Shown in pieces: positions 43,279 through 52,699 of a stretch of 64,000 nucleotides of DNA. How positions within the stretch are numbered: position 1 is the stretch's first letter; every line of letters starts with the position of its first letter. The notes under the pieces are model-generated. The model did not search any database, was not told the DNA's origin, and saw only the letters and a list, made by a program, of their open reading frames with translations. Both the position numbers and the translations under genes were made by a program. This DNA comes from Teichococcus oryzae. GTDB lineage: Bacteria; Pseudomonadota; Alphaproteobacteria; Acetobacterales; Acetobacteraceae. The DNA lies in contig NZ_VUKA01000009.1 of assembly GCF_008386565.1 (NCBI RefSeq), forward strand, positions 43,212 through 107,211, read 5' to 3'.

Positions 43279-44736
43279 ATGGCGCTGCGCTGCGATATGA
43301 TCATCCGCGATGCCACCATTTTCGACGGTACGGGGGCGCCGCGCCGCATCGGCGATGTCGGCGTCACGGGGGACCGCATCGTCGGGGTCGGGGACCTCGG
43401 CGGCGCCAGCGCCGACCGCGAGGTGATCGGCACCGGCAAGGCGATCGCACCCGGCTTCATCGATTCGCACACGCATGACGACCGCGCCGTGCTGTGCGGG
43501 CCGCAATGCACGCTGTGCAAGATCAGCCAGGGCGTCACCACCGTGGTGGTGGGCAATTGCGGCATCTCGCTCGCGCCCATGCGCCACGCGGACAAGCGCC
43601 CGCCGGCGCCGCTCGACCTGCTGGGCGACGAGCAATGGTGGACCTTCGACAGCTTCGGCGACTACGCCCACGCGCTGAAGACGCGTGGCAGCGAGGTGAA
43701 CACCTATGCCCTGGTGGGCCACCAGACCCTGCGGGTCGAGGCCATGAACGGCGACGTGCACCGCCCGGCCAAGGACAGCGAGATCCAGCGCATGCACACG
43801 CGGCTGAAGCAGTCGCTGATGGAAGGCGCGTCCGGCTTCTCGACCGGCCTGTACTACCCGCTGAACAAGGCCGCGACGACCGAGGAGGTGATCGCCGTCG
43901 GCGAGGCGCTGAAGACCACGGGTGGCCTCTACACCAGCCACATGCGCGACGAGGCGGACCACATCCTTGCCTCGATCGAGGAAACGCTACGCATCGGCAC
44001 GCGGCTCGGCCTGCCGGTGCATATCAGCCACCACAAATGCTCCATGCCAGAGAATTACGGCCGCTCGGTGCAGACGCTGGCGCTGATCGAGGCCGCCGCT
44101 TCCATGCAGGAAGTGGCCTTCGACATGTATCCCTATCCGGCCGGCTCCACCGTGCTGATGCCCGACAAGGTGCGCGACGGGCTGCGCTGCCTGATCACCT
44201 GGTCCGTGCCTTATCCGGAGATGGCCGGCCGCGACCTGTCCGAGATCGCGCGGAGCTGGAACACCGACCTGCGGGCCGCGGCGGAGCGGCTGACCCCGGC
44301 CGGCGCCGTGACCTTCCAGATGGACGAGGAGGATGTGCGCCGGATCATGCGCCATCCGCTTTCCATTATCGGCTCCGACGGATTGCCGCATGACGAGAAG
44401 CCGCATCCGCGCCTGTGGGGCACCTTCCCGCGCGTGCTGGGCTATTATTCGCGCCAGCTGGGCCTGTTCGACATGGAAACCGCCATCCACAAGATGACGG
44501 GCCGCTGCGCGCAGATCTTCGGCATGGTCGACCGCGGCGTGATCCGCGAAGGGGCCTTCGCCGACCTGGTGCTGTTCGACCCCGCCACCGTGATCGACAA
44601 CGCCACCTTCGAGGACCCGATCCAGATGAGCGTCGGCATCGAGCAGGTCTGGGCCAATGGCGTCGCCACCTTCGCCAAGGGCAAGGAAACCGGCGAGAAG
44701 CCGGGGCGCCTGGTGACCCGCAACCGCACGCTGTAG
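43279..44736 (+). CDS. N-acyl-D-amino-acid deacylase (D-aminoacylase family)
   Basis: 485-aa amidohydrolase-superfamily enzyme. His64 and His66 in FIDSHTHDD and the unusual metal-ligand Cys94 in VVVGNCGIS mark D-aminoacylases. FSTGLYYPLNKAATTEEVI, the HISHHKCSMP histidines and IGSDGLPHDEKPHPRLWGTF follow. It removes the acyl group from N-acyl-D-amino acids or related compounds. The start at MALRCDMIIRD has GGAAGGA upstream. Divergent placement against a second acyl-amide hydrolase suggests one substrate class handled by both. Confidence 0.9.
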   Translation: MALRCDMIIRDATIFDGTGAPRRIGDVGVTGDRIVGVGDLGGASADREVIGTGKAIAPGFIDSHTHDDRAVLCGPQCTLCKISQGVTTVVVGNCGISLAPMRHADKRPPAPLDLLGDEQWWTFDSFGDYAHALKTRGSEVNTYALVGHQTLRVEAMNGDVHRPAKDSEIQRMHTRLKQSLMEGASGFSTGLYYPLNKAATTEEVIAVGEALKTTGGLYTSHMRDEADHILASIEETLRIGTRLGLPVHISHHKCSMPENYGRSVQTLALIEAAASMQEVAFDMYPYPAGSTVLMPDKVRDGLRCLITWSVPYPEMAGRDLSEIARSWNTDLRAAAERLTPAGAVTFQMDEEDVRRIMRHPLSIIGSDGLPHDEKPHPRLWGTFPRVLGYYSRQLGLFDMETAIHKMTGRCAQIFGMVDRGVIREGAFADLVLFDPATVIDNATFEDPIQMSVGIEQVWANGVATFAKGKETGEKPGRLVTRNRTL

Positions 44737-44770
44737 CCGCTGCGCCCCGGCTTCCGGGGAACGCGGCGGC
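44736..44770 (+). terminator. Bulged hairpin after the deacylase gene
   Basis: CCCCGG (44745-44750) and CCGGGG (44754-44759) form a tight stem with loop CTT, extended by GCCGC pairing with GCGGC outside a small bulge. It begins at the stop codon and there is no T-tract. The rest of the 183-base gap to the DAHP synthase gene shows no gene. Confidence 0.4.
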
Positions 44771-44937
44771 AGCCGCCCCCGGAAGCGCCAACGGAGCCGT
44801 CAGGCGGCTGCTCCAGCCGGCCAGATTTCGCTTGGGGGGTCCTGCCATGCGGCTGGATGGCGGATGAGGCGTAGCCCTTCGCCTCGGCCTGGGTTTAATG
44901 TGTCCGGCTAAAAGCTGTATTGAGGACGCTGAGTGTC

Positions 44938-46314
44938 ATGACGGTGCGTGGTTGGCAGCCCGGAAGCTGGCGGGAAATGCCGGTTCGGCAAGTGCCGGAT
45001 TATCCCGACCAGGCGAAGCTTGAAGCCATGGAAGCGCGGCTGGCGAGCTATCCCCCACTGGTCTTCGCTGGGGAGGCGAGGCGCTTGCAGAAGGCCCTGG
45101 CACAGGCCGGCCAGGGTCAGGGCTTCGTGTTGCAGGGCGGCGATTGCGCCGAAAGCTTTGCCGATTTCCGCCCCAACCCGATCCGCGACACTTTCCGCGT
45201 CCTGCTGCAGATGGCGGTGGTGCTGACCTTCGGCTCCTCATTGCCCGTGGTGAAGCTCGGCCGCATGGCCGGACAATTCGCCAAGCCCCGCTCCTCCGAC
45301 ACGGAAACGCAAGGGGAGGTGACGCTGCCTTCCTATCGCGGGGATATCATCAACGGGCCGGAATTCTCGCCGGAGGCAAGGCTGCCCGACCCGGCGCGGA
45401 TGGAATTCGCCTATATGCAATCGGCGGGCACGCTGAACCTGCTGCGCGCCTTCGCCACCGGCGGCTATGCCGACCTGCATGAGGTGCATCGCTGGAACCT
45501 GGGCTTTGTAGCGCGCTCGCCCCTGGCAGACCGCTACCAGGATCTCGCGGCCCGCATCGACGAGACGCTGCGCTTCATGGGCGCCTGCGGCATGTCCAAC
45601 GCGCCGCAGGTGCGGGAGACGGATTTCTACACCAGCCACGAGGCGCTGCTGCTGCCCTATGAGCAGGCGCTGACGCGGGTCGATTCCACCACGGGCGACT
45701 GGTATGCCTGTTCCGCCCACTTCCTGTGGATCGGCGACCGGACCCGCCAGCCCGAAGGCGCGCATGTGGAGTTCCTGCGCGGGGTGAGGAATCCGCTGGG
45801 CCTCAAGGTCGGCCCCACCACCGACCCGGCCGAGCTGGTGCGCCTGACCGAGATCCTGAACCCGGAGAACCAGCCCGGCCGCCTGACGCTGATCAGCCGC
45901 ATGGGCGCGCAGAAGATCGCCGAGAAGCTTCCACCCCTGCTGCGTGCGGTGAAGCAGGCGGGGCGGGAGGTCGTCTGGATCTCCGACCCGATGCACGGCA
46001 ACACCCATACGGCGGGCAGCTACAAGACGCGCTCTTTCGACGCCATCCTGGCGGAGCTGCGCGGCTTCTTCGACGCCCACGCGGCCGAGGGCACCTGGCC
46101 GGGCGGCGTGCATGTGGAGATGACCGGCACCAACGTCACCGAATGCGTTGGCGGCGCCCACAAGCTGACGGAAGCCGACCTTTCCGCCAACTACGCCACC
46201 TTCTGCGACCCCCGGCTGAACGCCGAACAGGCGCTGGAACTGGCCTTTCTGGTGGCGGAGGAACTCAAGGCCCGCCGCCAGCCCGCCACCGCGCCGCTGA
46301 TCGCCGCGCAATGA
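44938..46314 (+). CDS. aroG: Class II 3-deoxy-7-phosphoheptulonate (DAHP) synthase
   Basis: First shikimate-pathway enzyme: phosphoenolpyruvate plus erythrose-4-phosphate to DAHP (458 aa, plant-like class II). [51 protein letters not shown] and [11 protein letters not shown] are the family's metal- and substrate-binding motifs. The start ATG is chosen at [12 protein letters not shown], the usual N-terminus, over an upstream TTG. The stop overlaps the next start (ATGA), coupling it to a nicotinate phosphoribosyltransferase. Confidence 0.93.
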   Translation: MTVRGWQPGSWREMPVRQVPDYPDQAKLEAMEARLASYPPLVFAGEARRLQKALAQAGQGQGFVLQGGDCAESFADFRPNPIRDTFRVLLQMAVVLTFGSSLPVVKLGRMAGQFAKPRSSDTETQGEVTLPSYRGDIINGPEFSPEARLPDPARMEFAYMQSAGTLNLLRAFATGGYADLHEVHRWNLGFVARSPLADRYQDLAARIDETLRFMGACGMSNAPQVRETDFYTSHEALLLPYEQALTRVDSTTGDWYACSAHFLWIGDRTRQPEGAHVEFLRGVRNPLGLKVGPTTDPAELVRLTEILNPENQPGRLTLISRMGAQKIAEKLPPLLRAVKQAGREVVWISDPMHGNTHTAGSYKTRSFDAILAELRGFFDAHAAEGTWPGGVHVEMTGTNVTECVGGAHKLTEADLSANYATFCDPRLNAEQALELAFLVAEELKARRQPATAPLIAAQ

Positions 46315-47477
46315 GCGGATCGGCGGAAAAAAGCCGCCCGGCTGGCGACGCCGTCATCGCCAGCCGGACCGATGCCTATTTCAACCGCACCAAGGCCATC
46401 GTGAACCGTTTCGGTGACGCCCGCGTCACCTATGCCGTGTTCCTGCGCCGGCCTGTGGTGTCCGCGCCGCGGCTGATGCTGGACTGGCTGGCGCAGGTGG
46501 CCGAGGCCCGCGACACGCGCTTCGACATCGAGCTGATGCACAAGGAAGGGGAATGGGTGGGTGCCGGCGATCCCATCATCTACCTGACCGGCTCCTTCGC
46601 GCAGCTTACGGACCTTGAGACGCTCTACCTGCAGAAGCTCGGCCCGCCCTGCGTGGCAGCGCATAACGCCTTCCAGATGTGCCTGGAACTGCCGCAGGCC
46701 GCCTTCCTTGCCATGGATGCCCGGCATTGCGCGGGCGCCGAGATGCAGGAGATGATGGCCTATGCCGCCTCCGTCGGCGGGGCGGCAGCGCAGAGGGAAG
46801 GGGCGAAGGGCTTCATCGGCGGCTCCACCGACGCCACCGCGCGTTGGTTCGGCAAGGACCATGGCTACGGCACCATGCCGCACGCCCTGATCGGCTATGC
46901 CGGCAGCACCGTCCGGGCGGCGGAGATGTTTCACGAAACCTATCCGGACGAGCCTCTCACCGTTCTGGTCGATTATTTCGGCCGGGAGGTGACGGACAGC
47001 CTCGCCGTTTGCCAGCGTTTCCCGGAACTGGCGGCTGCGGGCAGGCTGGCCGTGCGGCTCGACACCCATGGCGGGCGCTTCCTGCAGGGGCTTGATCCGG
47101 CCGAATCCTATGCCGTGCTGGAGCGCCATGTCCCCGGCGCCATCCGCCGCTACCGCTCGGAAACCGAGTTGCGGCATCTGGTCGGCACCGGCGTTTCCGC
47201 GGCTGCCATCTGGCGCATGCGGGAAGCCCTGAACGAGGCGGGCTTCCCCAAGGTGCGCATCGTGGCCTCCTCCGGCTTCGGGGTGAGCAAGTGCCGGGTG
47301 ATGGCGGAAGCCAAGGCGCCGATTGACGTGGTTGGCACCGGCAGCTTCATCCCCAACACCTGGAGCGAAACCTACGCCACGGCCGACATTGTCGCCTATG
47401 ACGGCGTGGCGCGGGTTAAGCTGGGCCGCGAGTTCCTGTTGCATCGCAACGGGGAGCGGATGAAGGGTCAGGGCTGA
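46311..47477 (+). CDS. pncB: Nicotinate phosphoribosyltransferase-family protein
   Basis: 388-aa enzyme of NAD salvage, joining nicotinate and PRPP to nicotinate mononucleotide. [20 protein letters not shown] is the typical N-terminus. [31 protein letters not shown] with its phosphorylatable His, and [18 protein letters not shown] follow, then [17 protein letters not shown] Zn-binding C-terminal region seen in some homologues is absent. The ATG lies in the DAHP synthase stop, so the two proteins are made from one message. The symbol is by family. Closely related nicotinamide-specific enzymes exist. Confidence 0.87.
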   Translation: MSGSAEKSRPAGDAVIASRTDAYFNRTKAIVNRFGDARVTYAVFLRRPVVSAPRLMLDWLAQVAEARDTRFDIELMHKEGEWVGAGDPIIYLTGSFAQLTDLETLYLQKLGPPCVAAHNAFQMCLELPQAAFLAMDARHCAGAEMQEMMAYAASVGGAAAQREGAKGFIGGSTDATARWFGKDHGYGTMPHALIGYAGSTVRAAEMFHETYPDEPLTVLVDYFGREVTDSLAVCQRFPELAAAGRLAVRLDTHGGRFLQGLDPAESYAVLERHVPGAIRRYRSETELRHLVGTGVSAAAIWRMREALNEAGFPKVRIVASSGFGVSKCRVMAEAKAPIDVVGTGSFIPNTWSETYATADIVAYDGVARVKLGREFLLHRNGERMKGQG

Positions 47478-47479
47478 GG

Positions 47480-47499
47480 CCGCCGCCCTCTGGCGGCGG
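47480..47499 (+). terminator. Hairpin after pncB
   Basis: CCGCCGCC and GGCGGCGG pair perfectly around CTCT, starting three bases after the stop. There is no T-tract. It probably ends the DAHP synthase/pncB transcript, with the next gene starting 83 bases later. Confidence 0.5.
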
Positions 47500-47581
47500 A
47501 GACGTGCCGGGGCGCGTCCTTCGGGGCCCCGCATGTCGCGGGAGACTTGACGAAGATCGGAACCATGCGAGGGTCCAGCGC

Positions 47582-48574
47582 ATGCGTATCCATGTTCAGA
47601 ATCCGCCCGACGAACTTCTTTTCCCGATCACACCGGAGCAATGGGACACCGCCCTCGCGCGGCATCCCGATCTGACCGGGCTCGAGATCACCTTCAGCAA
47701 CGACCCGGCCGGGCTGGAGCCCGCCCTGGCCGAGGCCGAGGTGGTGGTGACTTGGACCAAGATCGTCCATGCCCAGATGATGCAGGGCGACCTCGCCCGC
47801 CGCGCGCCGAAGCTGCGCATGGTGTTCTGCACCTCGGCCGGCATCGACCGGCTGTTGCCGCTGGACTGGCTGCCGCCCGGCGCGGCCTTGCTGAACAACC
47901 GTGGCACCCATGCCCGCAAGGCCGGCGAGTTCGGCATCATGGCGCTGCTGATGCTCGCCAACCATGTGCCGTTCTTCGCCGACCGCCAGCGGGAAGGTCA
48001 GTGGCAGCCGCGCTTCGGCCGCGTCCTGGCCGGGCGCAAGGTGGTGGTGGTCGGGCTGGGCACCCTGGGCGGCGCCATTGCCGAGCACGCGAAGCAATTC
48101 GGGATGCACGTGACCGGCGTGCGGCATGGCACGGCGCCGCATTCCGCCTGTGACGTGGTGGTGCCGCAGGCGAGGCTGGATGAGGTGCTGCCGGAAGCCG
48201 AGTTCCTGGTTCTGGCCTGCCCGCTGACGCCGGAAACGCAGGGGCTGATGGACCGCCGCCGCTTCGAACTGCTGCCCAAGGGCGCCATGCTGTTCAACAT
48301 CGGCCGCGGCCCGCTCTGGGACCAGGATGCGCTGTGCGACCTGCTGGATTCAGGACATCTCGGCGCCGCCGTGACCGATGTGGCGGTGCCGGAGCCGCTG
48401 CCGCCGGAACACCGCCTGTGGCGGACGCCCAACCTGTTCGTGACGCCGCACATGTCGGCGGACGACCCGGATACCTACAATGACAGCAGCCTCGACATCC
48501 TGCTGAACAACATCCGTGCCATGCGCGCCGGCCAGGTGTTGCCGAACCGCGTCCGGCCTGAACTGGGCTATTGA
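47582..48574 (+). CDS. D-isomer 2-hydroxyacid dehydrogenase
   Basis: 330-aa NAD(P)-dependent dehydrogenase. The cofactor loop VVVVGLGTLGGAIAEHAKQFG is less canonical than usual (GLGTLG). Catalytic residues lie in MLFNIGRGPLWDQDAL (Arg), VAVPEPLPPEH (Glu) and VTPHMSADDPDTY (His). The region resembles GhrA/hydroxypyruvate-reductase-like members. The ATG before RIHVQNPPDELLF is chosen because the fold begins there, although the frame is open 26 codons upstream. It converges on gpt with a hairpin between. The substrate is unknown. Confidence 0.86.
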   Translation: MRIHVQNPPDELLFPITPEQWDTALARHPDLTGLEITFSNDPAGLEPALAEAEVVVTWTKIVHAQMMQGDLARRAPKLRMVFCTSAGIDRLLPLDWLPPGAALLNNRGTHARKAGEFGIMALLMLANHVPFFADRQREGQWQPRFGRVLAGRKVVVVGLGTLGGAIAEHAKQFGMHVTGVRHGTAPHSACDVVVPQARLDEVLPEAEFLVLACPLTPETQGLMDRRRFELLPKGAMLFNIGRGPLWDQDALCDLLDSGHLGAAVTDVAVPEPLPPEHRLWRTPNLFVTPHMSADDPDTYNDSSLDILLNNIRAMRAGQVLPNRVRPELGY

Positions 48575-48580
48575 TCGAAG

Positions 48581-48602
48581 GCCCGGCGCCCTGGCGCCGG
48601 GC
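48581..48602. terminator. Hairpin between convergent genes (hydroxyacid dehydrogenase/gpt)
   Basis: GCCCGGCGCC and GGCGCCGGGC form a perfect ten-base stem with a two-base loop. It lies seven bases after one stop and seven bases before the other. There is no T-tract on either side. A likely bidirectional transcription end. Confidence 0.55.
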
Positions 48603-48608
48603 AGATCC

Positions 48609-49088
48609 TCACTTCGCCTGGGCGGAGCGCGCGATGGGCGGGACGAATTGCTGCTCCGTGTCCCACGGAAACAGGATCCAGGTGTCCTGGCTCACTTCCA
48701 TGACAAAGGTATCCACCAGCGGATTGCCGGCGGGCTTGGCGTAGACGGTCGCCATATGGGCCTTGGGGAGCAGGGCGCGCACCACCTTCGCGGTGGTGCC
48801 GGTGTCCACCAGATCGTCCACCACCAGCCAGCCCTCGCCATCGCCGGCGGCGGCGGGCGGCTTGGCGACTTCCGGCTTACCGAGCTTTTCCTCGTCATAG
48901 GTGATGACGGAAACGCTCTCGATTATCCGGCAGTCCAGCTCGCGGGCGATGATCGCGGCCGGGATCAGGCCGCCGCGCGTGATGGCGACGATGCCCTTCC
49001 AGGGGCCTTTCTCCACCAGCCGCCAGGCAAGTGCCTTGCTGTCGCGGTGGAGCTGGTCCCAGCTCACGGTGTAGTAGCGCTGCGTCAT
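48609..49088 (-). CDS. gpt: Xanthine/guanine phosphoribosyltransferase
   Basis: 159-aa purine-salvage enzyme converting xanthine or guanine and PRPP to the nucleotide. [20 protein letters not shown] is the family N-terminus. The PRPP loop is [17 protein letters not shown], with [18 protein letters not shown] before it. The start is the ATG at TQRYYTVSW. It lies five bases downstream of csaA on the same strand. Together with the deoxyribosyltransferase and the nicotinate enzyme, it adds a nucleobase-salvage theme to the window. Confidence 0.93.
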   Translation of the reverse strand: MTQRYYTVSWDQLHRDSKALAWRLVEKGPWKGIVAITRGGLIPAAIIARELDCRIIESVSVITYDEEKLGKPEVAKPPAAAGDGEGWLVVDDLVDTGTTAKVVRALLPKAHMATVYAKPAGNPLVDTFVMEVSQDTWILFPWDTEQQFVPPIARSAQAK

Positions 49089-49092
49089 GGCG

Positions 49093-49434
49093 TCAGAACA
49101 TCCTGCCGCCATTCGGGACGGCGAAATCGGGTCGGATCAGGACCACCTCGCCATCGGCATCCGGCAGGCCCAGGGTCAGGACCTCGCTCTGGAAGCCGGC
49201 GATGCGGCGAGGGGGGAAGTTCACCACGCAGAGCACCTGCCGGCCGATCAGCTTGTCCGGCTTGTAATGCGCCGTGATCTGCGCCGAGGACTGGCGGGTG
49301 CCGATCTCCTTGCCGAAATCGATCACCAGCTTCAGCGAGGGCTTTCGGGCGCCTTCCAGCGGCTCGGCATCCAGCACGGTGCCGACGCGGATGTCGAGGC
49401 GGTCGAAATCGTCGATCGTCGCGGTGCCTTCCAT
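49093..49434 (-). CDS. csaA: CsaA-like tRNA-binding-domain protein
   Basis: 113-aa single OB-fold protein of the tRNA-binding domain family (EMAP-II/CsaA). [20 protein letters not shown] and [20 protein letters not shown] with [17 protein letters not shown] match CsaA, proposed as an export chaperone and tRNA-binding protein. The frame is open upstream, but GGAACGG and the family length point to the ATG before EGTATIDDF. It is probably in one operon with gpt (four bases between) and is divergent from the gamma-glutamyltransferase gene. Confidence 0.87.
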   Translation of the reverse strand: MEGTATIDDFDRLDIRVGTVLDAEPLEGARKPSLKLVIDFGKEIGTRQSSAQITAHYKPDKLIGRQVLCVVNFPPRRIAGFQSEVLTLGLPDADGEVVLIRPDFAVPNGGRMF

Positions 49435-49543
49435 CCGTTCCGGATAGCGCAGCCGGGCCTGGGGCGGAAGTGGGCGCATTGATACGGGAGCGAGTCCGTG
49501 GCAGCGTCGCCAGCCTCGATTCAGCCTGCGGAGGGCTTTTCCC

Positions 49544-51148
49544 ATGCGCGATTTCCACATTCCCGGCCGCAGTGCCGTTCACGCCACCCATGCCATGGCG
49601 GCGACCTCCATGCCGATCGCCACCATGACGGCGATCGATATCCTGCGCCGCGGCGGCAACGCCATGGACGCCGCCATCGCGGCCTGCGCCATGCTGGCGG
49701 TGGTGGAGCCGCAATCCACGGGCATCGGCGGCGACTGCTTCTGCCTCTACGCCCCGGGCGGCCGGGGCGAGGTGGTGGCGATGAACGGTTCCGGCCGCGC
49801 GCCGGCCGGGGGCACGCCGGAGCGGCTGCGGGCCGATGGCCTGACCGCGATGGTGAACACCTCCGCCCATTCCGTGACCGTGCCGGGCGCCATCTCGGCC
49901 TGGGTGAAGCTGAACGCCACCCATGGCAAGCTGTCCCTGGCCGAGATCCTGGAGCCCGCCGCCCGCGTGGCCGAGGAAGGCCACCCCGTCCATGCCCGCG
50001 TCGCGCATGACTGGGCGAGCAGCGTCCGCAAGCTGTCCCTGCAGGAAGCCACCGCGCGGCACTTCCTGAAGGACGGCAAGCCTTATGGTGTGGGCGAGAT
50101 CTTCCGCCAGCCGGCGCTTGGCCGCACCCTGCGCGCCATCGGCCAGCATGGTGCCAAGGCCTTCTACGAGGGTGAGATCGCCGCCGACATGGTGGCCGCG
50201 CTGCAGGCGGCGGGCGGCAGCCATACCGAGGCCGATTTCGCCGCCGGCGCCGATGTCGCGGAGTTCGTGACGCCGATCCAGACGCGCTGGCGCGGCCTCG
50301 ATGTCTTCCAATGCCCGCCCAACGGCTCGGGCCTGCTGGTGCTGTCCATGCTGGGCGTGCTGGGTGGCTTCGAGACGCCGGAAGCCGGCCCGCTCTCGAC
50401 CCAGCGCCTGCACCGCCATGTGGAAACGGCGCGCCTCGCCTATCGCGACCGCGATGCCTTCCTGGCGGACCCGTCCCAGGTGGATGTGCCGGTGGCCCGC
50501 CTGACCAGCGCGGAATATGCCGATGCGCTGCGCAAGCTGATCCGCGACGACGTAGCGATGAAGGAAATGCCGGAGGCTGGCACGGCCGACTGGGCGCGCC
50601 ACAAGGACACGGTGTATCTCTGCGTCGTCGATGCCGACGGCAATGTCTGCTCCTTCATCAATTCGCTGTTCGAGGGCTTCGGCTCCGGCATCCTGGCGGA
50701 AAAGAGCGGCGTGATGCTGCAGAACCGCGGCTTCGGGTTCCGCCTGCAGGAAGGCCATCCGAACTGCATCGCGCCGAACAAGCGCCCGATGCACACCATC
50801 ATCCCCGGCATGGTCGTGAAGGATGGCCGCGCGATCATGCCCTATGGCGTGATGGGCGGGCATTTCCAGCCGATGGGCCAGACGATGTTCCTGAGCAACC
50901 ACTTCGAGTTCGGCATGGACGTGCAGGCCGCGCTCGATTTTCCGCGCCTGTTCCCCTATGGCGGCAAGGTGCAGGTGGAGCGGGGCATCCCGTCCTCCGT
51001 GGTGGACCAGCTGAGCCGCATGGGCCACGAATGCACGCTGATCGACAAGCCGCATGGCGGCGGGCAGGCCATCTTCATCGATCATGAGCGCGGCGTCCTG
51101 GTGGGCGGGTCCGACCCGCGCAAGGATGGCTGCGCGCTGGGCTACTGA
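49544..51148 (+). CDS. ggt: Gamma-glutamyltransferase-family Ntn hydrolase, no signal peptide
   Basis: 534-aa gamma-glutamyltransferase homologue. The precursor should self-cleave before Thr356 in HKDTVYLCVVDADGN. FINSLFEGFGSGILAEKSGV and GGDCFCLYAPGGRGEV are family motifs, and RRGGNAMDAAIAACAMLAVV lies in the large subunit. Standard GGT is exported, but this one starts MRDFHIPGRSAVHAT with no signal sequence and so acts in the cytoplasm, as in YwrD-like members. GGAGGG precedes the ATG. An amidase follows 24 bases later, suggesting a joint amide- or peptide-catabolic role. Confidence 0.87.
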   Translation: MRDFHIPGRSAVHATHAMAATSMPIATMTAIDILRRGGNAMDAAIAACAMLAVVEPQSTGIGGDCFCLYAPGGRGEVVAMNGSGRAPAGGTPERLRADGLTAMVNTSAHSVTVPGAISAWVKLNATHGKLSLAEILEPAARVAEEGHPVHARVAHDWASSVRKLSLQEATARHFLKDGKPYGVGEIFRQPALGRTLRAIGQHGAKAFYEGEIAADMVAALQAAGGSHTEADFAAGADVAEFVTPIQTRWRGLDVFQCPPNGSGLLVLSMLGVLGGFETPEAGPLSTQRLHRHVETARLAYRDRDAFLADPSQVDVPVARLTSAEYADALRKLIRDDVAMKEMPEAGTADWARHKDTVYLCVVDADGNVCSFINSLFEGFGSGILAEKSGVMLQNRGFGFRLQEGHPNCIAPNKRPMHTIIPGMVVKDGRAIMPYGVMGGHFQPMGQTMFLSNHFEFGMDVQAALDFPRLFPYGGKVQVERGIPSSVVDQLSRMGHECTLIDKPHGGGQAIFIDHERGVLVGGSDPRKDGCALGY

Positions 51149-51172
51149 ATCGTGTTCAAGGGATCATCAAGC

Positions 51173-52663
51173 GTGACCGAAGCCTGCGATCTGTCCGCCG
51201 TCGAGGCGCGCCGCCTCATCGGCACCAAGAAGCTGTCGCCCGTCGAGCTGCTCGACTCCTGCATGAAGCGCATCGGCGAGGTGAACCACGCGGTCAACGC
51301 GATGGTGGCGATGGACGAGGAGGGCGCGCGTGCCGCCGCGCGCCAGGCCGAGGCGGAGGTCATGGCCGGGGAAACGCTGGGCCTGCTGCACGGCCTGCCG
51401 CTCGGCATCAAGGACCTGGATGACACTGCCGGGCTGGTGACGACCTTCGGCAGCCCGCTGTTCCGCGACAACGTGCCCAAGCGCGACAGCCAGATGGTGG
51501 CCGATCTGCGCGCGGCAGGCGGCATCGTGCTCGGCAAGACCAACACGCCGGAATTCGGCGCGGGCGCCAACACGCGCAACGCCGTCTATGGCGCCACAGG
51601 CAATCCGTTCGACCCGAGCAAGTCGGCCGCCGGGTCGTCCGGCGGCTCGGGCGTGGCGCTGGCCTGCTCCATGGTGCCGCTGGCGAGCGGCTCCGACACC
51701 GGCGGCAGCCTGCGCAACCCGGCGGCCTTCAACGGCATTGTCGGCTTCCGGCCCAGCCCCGGAATGGTGCCGGCGGAACGGCGCCTGCTGGGCTGGTCCA
51801 ACCTTCCGGTGCTCGGCCCGATGGCGCGCGACGTCAGCGACCTCGCGCTGATGATGTCCGCCATGGCGGCCGATCATGCGCTGGACCCGCTGGCCTACAC
51901 ACTGCCGGATGCCGATGTGCGGCACGGCCTCGCCTTCAACGAAAGCGTGGACCTGTCCACGCTGCGGGTCGCCGCGACAGCAGATTTCGGCTTCGCGCCG
52001 ACCGAGCGGCATATCCGGGAGGTGTTCGCGGAGCGCGTCGCCGCCCTGTCGCCGCTGTTCGGCGGCGTGGACGAGGCGCATCCGGATTGCAGCGGCGCCG
52101 ACGAAGCCTTCGCCATCCTGCGGGCGCTGAACTTCCTGGCCTCGCATGAGGAAAAGGTGAAGCGGACGCCGGACATGGTCGGCCCGAATGTGCGCGCCAA
52201 TGTGGAGGAGGGGCTGAACTACAGCGCCTCCGACGTGGCGCGCGCCGCGGTGCTGCAGACGCAGATGTACCGCCGCTGGCAGGCCTTCTTTGAGGGCGGC
52301 ATCGATGTGGTGATCTCTCCCGCGATCACGCTGTCGCCGCGGCCCTGGAGCGAGTTGTATCCGGCGGAAATCGACGGGCAGCCCACCAAGAGCTACTTCC
52401 ACTGGCTGGCCCTGGCCTACGCGGCCACCTTGCCGGGCCATCCGGCGATCAGCCTGCCGCTGGGCGTGGATCGCGCCGGCATGCCGTTCGGCCTGCAGAT
52501 CGTCGGGCCGCGCGGCGGCGACGCGCTGGTGATCGCGGTGGCCGGCGCCATCGAGGCCGCGGTGGCCGGCGACGCGACTCTGGCACGGCCGGTGCCGGAC
52601 CTCGCTAGGCTGAGGGCCGCGCAGCCGATCAGCGCGATGCCGGGCTTCCTCAGCTTCGACTGA
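51173..52663 (+). CDS. Amidase-signature hydrolase
   Basis: About 496-aa cytoplasmic amidase. The Ser-cisSer-Lys triad is visible: Lys80 in GLPLGIKDLDD, cis-Ser155 in AAGSSGGSG and nucleophile Ser179 in GSDTGGSLRNPA. The end reads DLARLRAAQPISAMPGF. Substrates in the family range from acyl amides to ureides and indoleacetamide, so none is assigned. The start is the GTG before TEACDLSAVEA because AAGGGA lies upstream at good spacing. A GTG seven codons upstream is possible. It directly follows the gamma-glutamyltransferase gene. Confidence 0.9.
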   Translation: MTEACDLSAVEARRLIGTKKLSPVELLDSCMKRIGEVNHAVNAMVAMDEEGARAAARQAEAEVMAGETLGLLHGLPLGIKDLDDTAGLVTTFGSPLFRDNVPKRDSQMVADLRAAGGIVLGKTNTPEFGAGANTRNAVYGATGNPFDPSKSAAGSSGGSGVALACSMVPLASGSDTGGSLRNPAAFNGIVGFRPSPGMVPAERRLLGWSNLPVLGPMARDVSDLALMMSAMAADHALDPLAYTLPDADVRHGLAFNESVDLSTLRVAATADFGFAPTERHIREVFAERVAALSPLFGGVDEAHPDCSGADEAFAILRALNFLASHEEKVKRTPDMVGPNVRANVEEGLNYSASDVARAAVLQTQMYRRWQAFFEGGIDVVISPAITLSPRPWSELYPAEIDGQPTKSYFHWLALAYAATLPGHPAISLPLGVDRAGMPFGLQIVGPRGGDALVIAVAGAIEAAVAGDATLARPVPDLARLRAAQPISAMPGFLSFD

Positions 52664-52670
52664 TCAGGAT

Positions 52671-52694
52671 GGCGGGCGCCGGTTGGCGCCCGCC
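52671..52694. terminator. Hairpin between convergent genes (amidase/Bug receptor)
   Basis: GGCGGGCGCC and GGCGCCCGCC form a perfect ten-base stem around GGTT, between the amidase stop and the receptor stop. There is no T-tract. A likely bidirectional transcription end. Confidence 0.55.
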
Positions 52695-52699
52695 GCACG

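Noticed and set aside
49085-51085. 666-codon minus-strand open frame
   Set aside because: Antisense to the gamma-glutamyltransferase gene, His/Arg/Gly-rich, no family match.
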